A DNA stretch of 64,000 bases from assembly GCA_018350325.1 (NCBI GenBank), contig JAEVLN010000002.1, positions 496,001-560,000 on the forward strand, written 5' to 3'. Positions 9,601 to 21,600 of this stretch are shown here, one piece after another. Position 1 is the stretch's first letter. The number at the start of each line of letters is the position of its first letter. Source of the DNA: Globodera rostochiensis (Eukaryota; Nematoda; Chromadorea; Rhabditida; Heteroderidae). The position numbers and the translations under genes were made by a program. The notes beneath the pieces are model-generated. The model made no database searches. It was not told the origin of the DNA and saw only the letters and a list, made by a program, of their open reading frames with translations.

Positions 9601-12600
9601 TGCATTTAAAATGTAAAACGGACAACCTTTGTTAAAAATGGCCAAATTTGTAAAGGTTTAACTTTATTAAAATCGAAATGATCACCAAATTTAAAAGTTT
9701 ATTTAATCGATTATTTGGCTTGGAAATTTGAAAACCCAAAATTTAAAAAAAATCTATTAGCAAAAATTATTTAACTAAAGCTTTATTGATTGTAAAAAGC
9801 CTTAAACTTTTCTAAATAGTGAATTTAAATTCAATAAAAAAATGTTTGCAAGAAAATTGTTACCGTTGTCGTTCAGCAGTTCAGCACCAAACAAATTGAG
9901 CTAAAAATATTGTTTTTCAATGTTCAACATAAAACTGGCACTTTTGTTAATTTAAAAAATATTTTTTAAATTCTTTTTTACTGATTCTGCAATCTGATAT
10001 TGATCATTGATCGAGAACATCATTCCGTGAACAATCATTTTGATGCTTTCAAACAGTGCCAAAAATTGTGATTTGCTTAACAAAATAAGAATATTGAGTA
10101 TTAAATTCCTAATTTGTTTAATTATTCAGAAAAGTCAAATATTTTTAATAAACAAAAAATCCCAAATTCCCCAAAACAATTTACGAATATTTGAAGGCAA
10201 TTTTGATGTTTGTTTTCGCTTCATCCAAATGCACTTCACCGCAGGGTTTTGTGTCAATTTTACCAACGCACAAATATGCGGCCATCATATGAACCAGGAC
10301 ACGGGACAACGCAATGTCCTTAATTGATAAATTCAAAAATTGAATTTAAAACGATTTTTGTAATGGATACTTTCCCGGTTTTATGAAATGAGATCGGACC
10401 AATCGAAATTCTCGATTGGTCCACAAGTACGGTCTCTACTTATACAAATATCATTTTGGGGTGTTTTTGACGTGTTGTCACAAAAATTGAATGACATCAT
10501 TAATAATCGTTGACTTTTACTTCTTTTGATTTTCAACATCATCATTATAATAATAATTAATATTAATGCATGTAGCATTAAAATTAAGTCAAATTTTTTT
10601 ACCTTTTTATTATTTTGTGATGAACGAAATGCTCCAATGTTGTCTTTAAGCTTTTGTTGAAGGTTGTTCTGCACGAATTGGGTAGTGTCCTTCAGTGAGT
10701 TCAACTCCACAATTGTCGGCAACTTGAAAGAAAGTGTTTAAACTAAAGATCGGACTTGAGGACTAATCGAAATCGATCAGTCCGACCTCTAGTTTAAACT
10801 TTTATTTTTACAACAAAATGCCAAAGAAGTTAAAACTATGGCAATGGCAATTAAATTGATTGGACGCATTCAAATCTTGCTAATGAATTAATTATACTAC
10901 CAAATTTTTTTTTAAATTAAAGCTGAACCTCAGCCATTTCAACAACCCATCGGTTTGTGCCGACAATGCTCAGCAATTCGTGCACAATGAAAGTGACAAC
11001 CTTAAAAATTGGGTTTAAAATATAATTAATTAGCAGACAAACCCCCACAATTAATCAAGAAAAAGTCTGATCAGATAAAAGACTGATCAGGAAAGTAAAG
11101 ATTGATGAGGGGGAAAACCGAGAGTTAGGACATTGTTTCTGATCAACATCCTAAAGACCATGGGTCTCTCCATGATCGATTAATTATATAAAGTTCATTA
11201 GCTTGAGCCTGATCAATAGTATATGGACCTCACTCAACCCGGATCACAAGCACCAAATTACACTACTAACAAAAAGTTCCTGGGCCTCCCAATTGTTTAG
11301 GGTACCATGTCACAGAAATACTTGAATTCCAGATCACTCTGCTGATCAAATCGATCCCCCCCCCCCCTTGACTTCATCCCAGATCAAACATTCCATGATT
11401 TTGATCAGATCTTGGGCTTAATCCGCTATTAAGCATCACCAGATCCTTTTTTTTTTGTCAAATTCACAACAACAACAAAAAATTCTTTACCTTTGGATAC
11501 ATTGCCAAGAATTTTCGCTCGGCAAACAGAATGCCGGTGATGCCATCACTTTCCGAATTTTCTTTGTTCAATAACGGCGAAAATGTTTGGCGTTGCTCTT
11601 CAGTGAACCGTGTTCGAGCATCATTATCGAGCTTTAGCACATCAAAGCGCAAAATGAAAGGTCCTAAAATTTGGGAAATTTGCCACCCCTTCCAAATTGG
11701 GTTAAAAAAATTATTTAAATTTATATTCCATTTTTATTAGTTTAATGTGAATCAATTTTAGCAATAAATAAATTCATAAAATGACTAACCTCTTTTTAAA
11801 TTAATTTTAAATATTTAAAATTAATTATTTTCTTAAAATTTTTAGAGCACAAAAATTTAACTCATATTTAAAAAAACTTTGCATTTGATATTAATAAACA
11901 AATATAAGTAATATAATTTAAAAATTATCAATGATTTAAAAAGATTAATCTATATATATATATCAAACTATTTTTAGAATTATTATTTAACGTGATATTT
12001 TGTGAACTAAAAATTGTTAGCACCTTCATATTTCTCGGCACTTGGGTTAAATTGCCATTCCCAATTTTGTGGCCAAGGCTGCTGCATCAATGCTCCCCAA
12101 TTTTGTTGTGCCCCATTTGGACCCATGAAAATGGCTTTCATTTCTTCAAAATACTCATTCATTGGACTGCGTGCCTTCACTCCTTGCATGTAATTTCTGA
12201 ACTCTGGTGTGTAAATTGTGTTCATGTCGAAGAGCTGGACGAGCATGCCGAACAGCGAGGCGTCCAACTGCAAAATTGAAGTTTTTTAAATTAAGAGTAT
12301 TGTTTTAATGAATAAAATTAATTAAAATAATAAATACACAATTCTTTACAGTTAAACGAAACCGTATTTCCTCCAAATTTAGCACCCGGGGGCTCAATTC
12401 CCCCGAGGGACTGGCACTGAAATTGCCCCTTTTAGGGTTTTGCGGACCATTTTAGCTAATTTTTGTTTTTTAGGGATCTGGCGATCCCGATAGCCAATGC
12501 CAGAAAATTTTGAGTTTTTAAAGACCTTTATGAAGGAATTTAATCCCATAAAAATTTTACTTTTTCAAATTTTGGGGCCTAGGAAAAGTCAGTCCAAAAA

Positions 12601-15600
12601 TGAGTGTTTTTCGTTTTTTAACTAGCGGTTTGTCCAATTGTTTCGCATAACTTTTTTGAGCTTTTTACTGGGGTTGTTCAAGACCGGTTAAAATAAATTA
12701 AAAGTCAATTTTCTCAAAATTAAAATGTTGATGAATAAACTAACTGTTGTTGGCGTATTGCCAAAAAGGTAAGAACCGATGGACTTGTTCAATTGTTGTT
12801 CAATGGACTCCATCGTCTCTTGAAGAATAAGGAGCTCTTTGGGTTGGCCAACAACTTTATCATATTTTGTGTTGTAAGTTCTCGTCGCTAATTGATTTCG
12901 AATCTAAATTCAAAATAGTACATAAAAGAAACAATTTCTAAAACCCTTCAATTTTGCGAAAGTGTATACTATAAAATGGCAAAAGTTGCCATAGTTTTAA
13001 TTATATAGTGACAACATGCTCAATGACAAAATAAAATAAACTAAACCATGACAAAATGTTGCTAAAAGGATAAAGGCAGACAAAGTGTCTTAAGGACCAC
13101 TAATACGGGAAAAAGTGCCTAATTGACAAAGATGGCTTGTTTTACACTAAAAACGTGGCAATATGTTAAAAAACAAACAACGACAACGCATGACAAAGTG
13201 CCTAAATGTTCAAAAGGTTAAACCATGACAAAGTGCCTAATGACAAAAATGTTCCGGCGCTGACCTGTGCCTTTAGATGGCCGACAAATTTCTTCATTGC
13301 TTCCGGCATGTGCGTTTCGCGCACATCCTTCACAAAATCGTTCCATTTTTTCTCATTAAGACCCGCACCGTTCCACGACTTGTCCCCATGCGGTACATTT
13401 CCCGAATTTGCGAAGAATTCGTTCCAAAACTTTTTGCTCAACGGTTGAATTTTGTACCAATTCCGCTTGGCCTCCTTGAGCAAGTTGGGCATTGCCTGCG
13501 TCCGAAGGCCAATGTCATTGGCCAAATGTTTTGCGTCTTTTGGATGATTCAAATTTTGGAGGCGGTCATACAGAATCAAACTGTTGTGTAAGTAAAATGA
13601 TGTAAAAAAATGAAACGTGAAATATTTAAAAATTAGCAAAATAAGCACCTCTAACTTTGATTTAAAATGGAATTCAAATTTAAAACTTACGAGAAAAATT
13701 GGGCGTATAGGTGCTTAAATTCTAACAAAAAAAAATTGCCAACATTTTTTAAACAATAGAGCCCAGGCAGGATTTCCAGGACTCCCTGATACGGAAGCTG
13801 AAAATCAGGATTTTTATCCTGGTAAATGCTGATCTTGGTCATTGACCAAATCCTGATCCGGGATTTTTTGCTCAAAAATCCGGGCTCTAAAAATGACTCA
13901 TTCTAATCTATTAACACTAATTAAGATCCCTAATTTAATTTTCCCACCTGTACAGCACATCTTCGATTAACTTTTGCATTTGTTCCTCCTCATTTTCTTT
14001 GAGCAAAAGCGACCCCAATTTGTCCTTTGTGGTGCTTGTTGTGTTAATGGCACGTAACCACTCCAATGTGCCGATAATCTCATCGGTTGTGCCAAAAATT
14101 TTCTGTCCATTGTACTCCACAAATGGCACATGCTCGTCAAACAGTGCGCGGAACAGAACGCCATCGCTGATTTTCTGGACAACAAAACATTAAATAAATG
14201 CTTAAATTTCAAATTTGTGAATAATTTTAATAAATCAAATTTTAAAAATCGCTAAATTTTTAAATTAAATTTAAACCAACATAAAATGGAATGTTGCGCA
14301 TCTTCAGCCAAGTCTCCAGTTTGATCGCCCACGGGGACAAGCTTGGAACTGAACTTGTGCGCGGAAATTGTACCAAATACACAACGTTTGGCTTCCAATT
14401 TTGCACCAAAACTTCTGCAAAAATAGAAAATGAACAAATTGTTAATTAATTAAAAAAAGGATAAATTCAATAAAATGAACGGAAAAATATTAAATATGAA
14501 AATGGAAAAAAATGCATTATTAGGTTGGCCAAATTTATAGAGTGGTCTGTATTTTGTTGAATCCAGAATTTTGAAAATCTTGGACCCGGACACGGAATCC
14601 TGATTTTCAATTCAAAAGTATTTGCCAACCTTTGTCAATGTACTGCTCGTCCAACTGGTCAATGGTGAGTGGGCGCTGCTTCAACATGTTGGTCACGCCA
14701 TTTGTCATTCCGTTCATAATGTTCACAACCAGTTTACCGAATCTGAACAGTTAATGCCTTTTTTCGTTTATAAAATGCGCTTCGATTGAATTCTGATCTG
14801 ATCATAAGTCTGCAAATTCAATGATCTGATCATGAGTCTGCAAATTCAATGATCGGATTCTGATCTGATCCAATACCAATGCCTAAGCTACCTGTAAGTC
14901 AATTGGAAACGAGCGTGATAGATTTTGTAGACGTCTTCAAATTCGATGGGTCTAAAAATGGAAAAATTAGTGAATATAATAGAGCAGCCCCTCGACTTTA
15001 GGCTTCGAGAAAGCTTTAGTTTCGAAATTATCAAAATAGGGGTCTTGATTCGATTCGACATTTTTCGTCATCTCGATAAGCGAAAATTGCCTGAATTGAT
15101 GTTGCTGGTCCTTCAACTGTTCAATGCCCTTCTCAAAAATCATTTGCACCTGCAAATATAAGTGGTCATTAGTTGAGTGTTCATTTAATCATATGCCATT
15201 TGATGATTGTGAAATCTTTGTCCAATGGCCCCCCTAGTTGATGTACCATCTGCTTGTCCTTGTGGTAATCGGTGCTCAACCACTTCTGTCCCCATTGGCT
15301 GCCCAAATGGTTGGCGGTCAACAGACCGGCGCCCAAACTCAAAATTTCGGTGGGCGTGTTGAACATGATGGACACAACGCGTTGGATCTGTTCACCAATC
15401 AGCCCCAACGTCACCGGCACAAAGACGGCCAGGAAGCCGAAAAAGAAACTGAAAATCGTTTGTTAAAGGATGGAGAATCTCGTTCAAAATTACAAGAAGC
15501 AGCTTTGACTTAAAATTAGGAGCAACAAAATTTGATCAAAAAAAGTGGTTACTCTATTCCGAACCTGATCATCAAATCAATACTAAAATTTTGTCACATT

Positions 15601-18600
15601 AACCAAAAATTATAAAAAAAATAAAATTTTGTCCCCTCCTTATAAAATTTTAATTTATTTTTAATTAGCCCGGTCAATAATGATAAAAATCTCTCTCTCT
15701 CTCTCTCAACCTGATCACTGATCCAATGCCCATGGAATTGAACGCGATCGATGTGGTCCAGTCAATTTCCATGGCCTCCATGGCACGCAGTCGGCAATAC
15801 CCGCGCACCGTTTTTGCATTCACTGTGCCGCTCTGCAAATCGTTGGCCGTCGGCATGGGCAAGAAGCCCATGTTGATCAGCTTGTACATGGCGGCACTGC
15901 GTTGCTTGTGCCATTTCTCAATCTCCCTAGGCACCATGGCAGCCGATGTTGAGGCGGCAAGCTGACGAACGTATAGATATGAATTTGAAAAATGGCTTCA
16001 AAGTTTCTCATTCTGGCATTTTTTAAAATCTTGACGAATCCGAACACATCCGCCAACTTTTGTGCAGCACCTGGTTCGTGAACGCTTGTAGCCCAATGTA
16101 TTTCCAGCCCGGACACAAGGACATGACAATGTTGTTGGGGATGGAGCCAAGCGCGGCGATGCCGCCAGAGATGGACGCGTCCTTCATGTCGGCCCAGAAC
16201 TGCTTGCCCGTGCGTGGCAAAAACGACTTGCCCTGCATCATGCCTAGCGTTCGCTTGATCACGAACGAGTCGAACGTTTCGGCAAGGAGCGGCGTGATCG
16301 AGTCCAAGATGACCATCAAGATGATGGTCACCGGATGATGATAACCTTTGAACACACAAATTTTGAATTTTGTGAAAATTTGATCAAATTAATATTTTTT
16401 TGAGAGTAATATTTGCCATTTCCCTGAATAAAGGTTCCAAACATAGAATATATTTATATATTTCAAAATAATTAATAAATCAACTATTGCTAAATTAAGA
16501 AAAAATGTTTCATTTACTGTGTTTACAATTTTTTTTTCAAAATTAATCGCCAACTTTAAAATTTAAACTTTTGATAATTTTTTTAATTTTAATAATTTAA
16601 TTTTTAAATATTTTGGTGGTCTTTCTTTACCTATTGCCATGGCCACATGGTGCACAATAACATGCCATAGGCCGAGGTCAAGCACTGCCGCGATGCTGCC
16701 ACTTCCAGCCAAACTCATTAGCAACGCAAGCCACATGTCGTCTCCGAACACCTTCGTGTTCAGCACCGAGTTGATGATCTGTGCTCCTGGTTTAAAAAAA
16801 AAACTAAAATAAAAAATCCAACGAACAAACAGAATAAAAATAATTATTTATTTTATAAGAAATTTGCACCTAGCCGTCCCCTCAGGTCAACGGTGGTGCT
16901 CTGCCGATCCTGGCTGCCGTACAGTGCCAGTTCAATCAACGGTTTGATTTTGGCACAACTTTCGTTCTGTTTCAGGTTCCGCGTGTACAGCTTGAGCACC
17001 GCGTCGCTGCTGACACCGCGCGCACTCTCAAACCGGCCATTCACTTCCTGCGGTGCAAAAATGTTTGCCGGATTCTTCGCCAACAGCATCAGCTCGTTGT
17101 ACTGTTCAAGGCTTAGCCCGTTGAACATCGGATGTTGCCGCTTTTCTTCCACAATTCCGGACAGTATTTTTTTGAATTCCTAAAATAAAACAAAATTTGA
17201 TTGTTCTACAGCAGCAGATGTTGAGTCCCAGCCCGGATTTCCGAGAATTGCAGAATCCGAACTCCGGCCAACTTGAAGATGGATTTTTGGCATTTTTATA
17301 GACTAATTTTCAAACAATTACTTCAAAAATTGAGACGACAAAAGCGTATCTCTTTTTAAATCAATTAAGCATTGTCAAATAACTTTTTAGGCCATTTTTG
17401 ATTCAACATACTTTAACTGAAAATTACAGCCCGGGGCTTTAACCGGAAGCTGAATCAAAAATATACCATAACGTTGAACGTTGGCTGACTAATTACTCTT
17501 AATTACATTAATCTATGAATAATTTAATTTACGTTTTGTTTTTCAAAATGGGCTACCTGCAGTACAACCGGCTCGATTGGTTGTTGATAAAATTTTTTTG
17601 GCCCTTTGACAAAGCGCATCAGCTGGTCAAATTGGTGCTCAGTTGCCAATTTTTGGAAAGCAAAGCGCAGTCTGGTGCCCTGGGGCAAAAAAAATCATGA
17701 AATTTTGGTAATTAATTATTTAATTTGGTAATTGGGTAAATCTCATGAATTCCGTCCTTGCAATCAATACCTTAAAGAAATCCTTGATGCGCTGTATTTT
17801 GCCGTCCTTGGTGCGTGCAGGCAGTGTGCGTCTGTACTGCTTGAATATGGACTTGTCCAAAATGCCTTTTTTGGGCTTGTCAAAGAATTTCTTCAGCTGT
17901 AGCAGCTGTTCATTGCTCAGGTTGAACATCGCCGCCTTCTCTTCCAACACTTCCCGGAGTGCGTTCATCACATCGTCGTCAAGCGTGGCGTTGTTGTCCA
18001 GGAACTCGTCCGGGTCTTCCAAGAACTGCAGAAACTGTGCGTACTGCTCGGTGTTCAGCTGCGCCAACTCCTCATTTGAGTCCTTGTCGTTGGACACCTC
18101 CAGCGCATCTCTAAACAGTTTTAATTTGTAAACATTTTTTTATTTTTTGAATATTCCGCCTTCAATCATTAGTGTTTAACACCAAATCATGTTTAGACCT
18201 GAATGCCTGGAAGACGTCCATGTTCAATTTTTTGTTCTTGTAAAATTCCGTTGGATTTTGGAAAAATGCTTCCAAATCTGTGTAAAATTGATGTGCCTGT
18301 GCCTCCGTTTCTTTTCCTTTTATATCGCCAGTATTTTTATCTTTGCTCTTTTTTGGCATCAATTTATTGTTGTTGATCAAAGCATTTGTGATCGGCACTT
18401 TGTTGTCTTGAAGTGCCGTTGTGAGTGCATCGATCACTGCTGCATCCAATTCCTCGGTTGGCCCCAAATATTTGTTTGGGGATTTCAGCAGGCTTTCTGT
18501 TAATTAAGGAAATGATGATAAGGTGTTTAAAATATGTTTGGCCTTTGAATATTTTAAAATGTTGACGGTTTTCACTAATAAAATTTTTAATTATTCAATA

Positions 18601-21600
18601 AAGTACATATTAAATAGGAGAAATTTTATGTTTTTAGCGAACTGTGCAATACAAACAAATGCCATTTTAGTTATTTTGTCCTTTTGAGTTGAGTAAATTA
18701 ATTTTACCAAGTTTTCTGGCCTGGCTACTGCTCAATTTGTGCCCCAATTTGCTCAAAATGCGCGAGTCTTTCACTGTTTTGTCGAATGCTTTTTCCATGG
18801 ATTTGTCCAGCTTGTTGCCGCGTCGATAAAATTCTGCTGGGTCAGCGAAGAATTCGTGCATCTGAACATTTTGGGTAAGTGCGCGAATCAAGCAGACATT
18901 TTTGTCGAAAACGCGGGGGCCCCTTCACTAATTTTACGGAATTTTGGGAAGCCGACTTTAGGCATTACATGGCTGATCAAAATTCCGGAAAGCCAAAACA
19001 AAGGGGGCTAATCATAAGAGCATCTCAAATAAATAATAAAAATAATTTTACCAGAAAGTACGGCCTCTTGTACAACTTCCGCATGTGCTCATTTGGTTCC
19101 ACAAACTTGCGCGCAACATATATGGTGTCGGAGTCCAGTCGTTTGTGTTTGTAAAATTCGATCGGATTTTGGTAGAATTCCATCAACTGCTCGTATTGGA
19201 CTGGGTAAAGCTGATCAAACAGTTCGTTCGCCGGCTTTATATGCAAATCGTAGCGCACATCTGCAAACAATTGAGAAAATTTTGTAATTGTTTTATTAGA
19301 AAACTCAAATCTTTCTCTACTTACGGTTTTTAAACTGATCAGTTAGTGATCAGTGTTTGAAAATTTTAAACTTACTGTTCTAAACGTGATCAGTTAGTGA
19401 TCAGAATTTGAAAATTTTTAGACTTACTCTTAACGTGATCAGTGTTTGAAATTTTGGACTTACTGTTCTAAACGTGATCAGTTAGTGATCACAGCGATCG
19501 ATTACCTTGCAGATAGGCAAACGGGTTCTTTGAGGCTTCGCGGGTGAGTTCGTCATGTGCGCTGCTATAAATGTCTTCGTCCGGGTTTATGCCTTGCTTC
19601 ACCATATCCTTTTTGGCCTCCTCAGCAATTTTTTGTTCATTGAGCTTTGATCGCTCTAGTGATCGATAAATTTTGCCGATCAGCTCGTCGTCTTGCACTT
19701 CTTGCAGCGTTTGTTGCATCTTTTTACGCTCATCCGCACTTTTAACCGCGTTTATCGCCTGTGGTATACAAAAAACATATAAAACGAGTTTGATTTTCAG
19801 TTTAAAATAGAAAATCCGACTCCCAAAAAAAATTTTGGCTATATTTCTGGTTGCACGAACACGACCTGACCTTGTTCAACAGCTTTGTCGACATTTTACG
19901 TATGGCACGCAATGGCCACTTGACCAGCCTGACCAAATTGCGCACGACTTTCTTTACCATCTGCAGCTTACTTTTTTCCACATAAGGCTTGCCGTTCCAT
20001 TTTGGCAAGTTGCGCAGGTTAAGCAGGGCATCCGGCATAAATCCGTCACGGCCTTTTAAAATTGCCTTAAGGAAAGTAATTTAAAAATAAAAGGTAAATA
20101 AATTCAAAACATCGACAACATAATCAAGCAGTTCTGTACCTGTAAAAGAGCGGTGGTGGCCATCTTCACGTCATCTTCACCATCATCATCGTCATCGTCG
20201 TCATCATCGTCTTCTTCATCTTCCGTACTCTCACCTCTGTCGTCATCCTTCTGCGTAGACTTATCCAACTTCTGGGACCAATCCGGATTCTTAAAGAAAG
20301 CGTCGGGTGTCATTTTGTCGAATGCAGCATGCGTGTAAATGTCCGTCTTCAACTCCTTCTCCAGGTCGTCCTCCTTCAATGTCAACGCGTGATCGAACAG
20401 AAAAACCTTTAAAATATTAAAAATTATGAGAAATGATCAAATTCGAGAGTGAATCCCTTTTGTTTAAGAAATAATCAATCGGGAGTGAATCCCTTTTGAT
20501 CAAATTTTGATGCTGATTAAGATCTGATCAAGCATTGATAATAAATAAATTATCCATTGATCAATGTTGAGAAGTGATTAAAGTCAGAGAGAAAATCATT
20601 CGTTGATCAATTTTTAATGAATTGAGGAATGTGCACCTTGTTGAAGATATTCTTCTCCAACGGAAAGGTCATGAAGCAGCCAGCCTCAGGCCAGTGCTTG
20701 ACCACCTCAAGGAATTCATCAAATTTTGCCGCATGTTCCGTCAAGCGGTCCATGTGAATTTGCTTTAACGATTTGTTCATCTTTTTGTACGTCTCCAACT
20801 GCGGGGACACTGAGTCGGCCCACGTGGCGGTCACTTCCATGTACGCCTTGTACGCCTCCTTGTCCGGTCCGAACGCATCACCCACATTTTTGATGTTGTC
20901 CGGCCATTGTTTTACCTTGCAAATAATGAGAAATTCCAAAATTTTGTAAGATTTTAATCAAAAAATGCGTAGTCCCCTACAAAAATGTATAGATTTTGCC
21001 AAAAAATAAAATTTTTTTGGGTTCGGTAGCGCCTGCCTCACTTGTTCTGCATATTTCTTGTACAGGTTGGCGATATCATTCAACTTCCGCTGCACGTACT
21101 CCATGATCACCGTCATCAGCGCCTCTTTGGAGCGCAGCAACTGCTTGAACTCGTTGCTGTTTCCTTTTCCTTTTTCTTTTGATTTCTTCGCTTCCGGAAC
21201 CGATTGCTTCCTCTTGACAACACTCGATTGAGTACCGCTTTTCGTCGTTTTCTATAAAGGTAACAAACATTGTGCGGGATTCCCAATCAATTTTGTTGAC
21301 TATTAGTTAAATCCTTAAAGATGATCTGATCACTATTTAGATTTATTTATGTTAAAGTTTTTGGTAATCATGGCCATTTCTGGTCATGTCCACACAATTG
21401 GTGGCCTAGAACCCTACCGTAGCTTTTTGTTTACTCGACGACTGCTGTTCGTTCGACGACCCAACGTTGGCATCACCGGTATCATCTTCATCATCAGGCT
21501 GATCAAATCGCTTCACAACGCCACCCCAAACTTTTGGCATATTGTATTTGTTGGGTTTGTACAAATTGCGCACATAATCCTGGTTGCGTCTGAAGCCGAA

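Noticed and set aside
12007..12267. End of a separate gene at the TAG after the GST-like domain
   Set aside because: The next exon cluster lacks any usable start or signal peptide, while the donor at 12023 joins it exactly in phase; kept as an alternative ending only.
15674..15710. CT repeat near 15690 as a promoter element
   Set aside because: It is the polypyrimidine start of an intron within the giant gene, just after the exon 16 donor.
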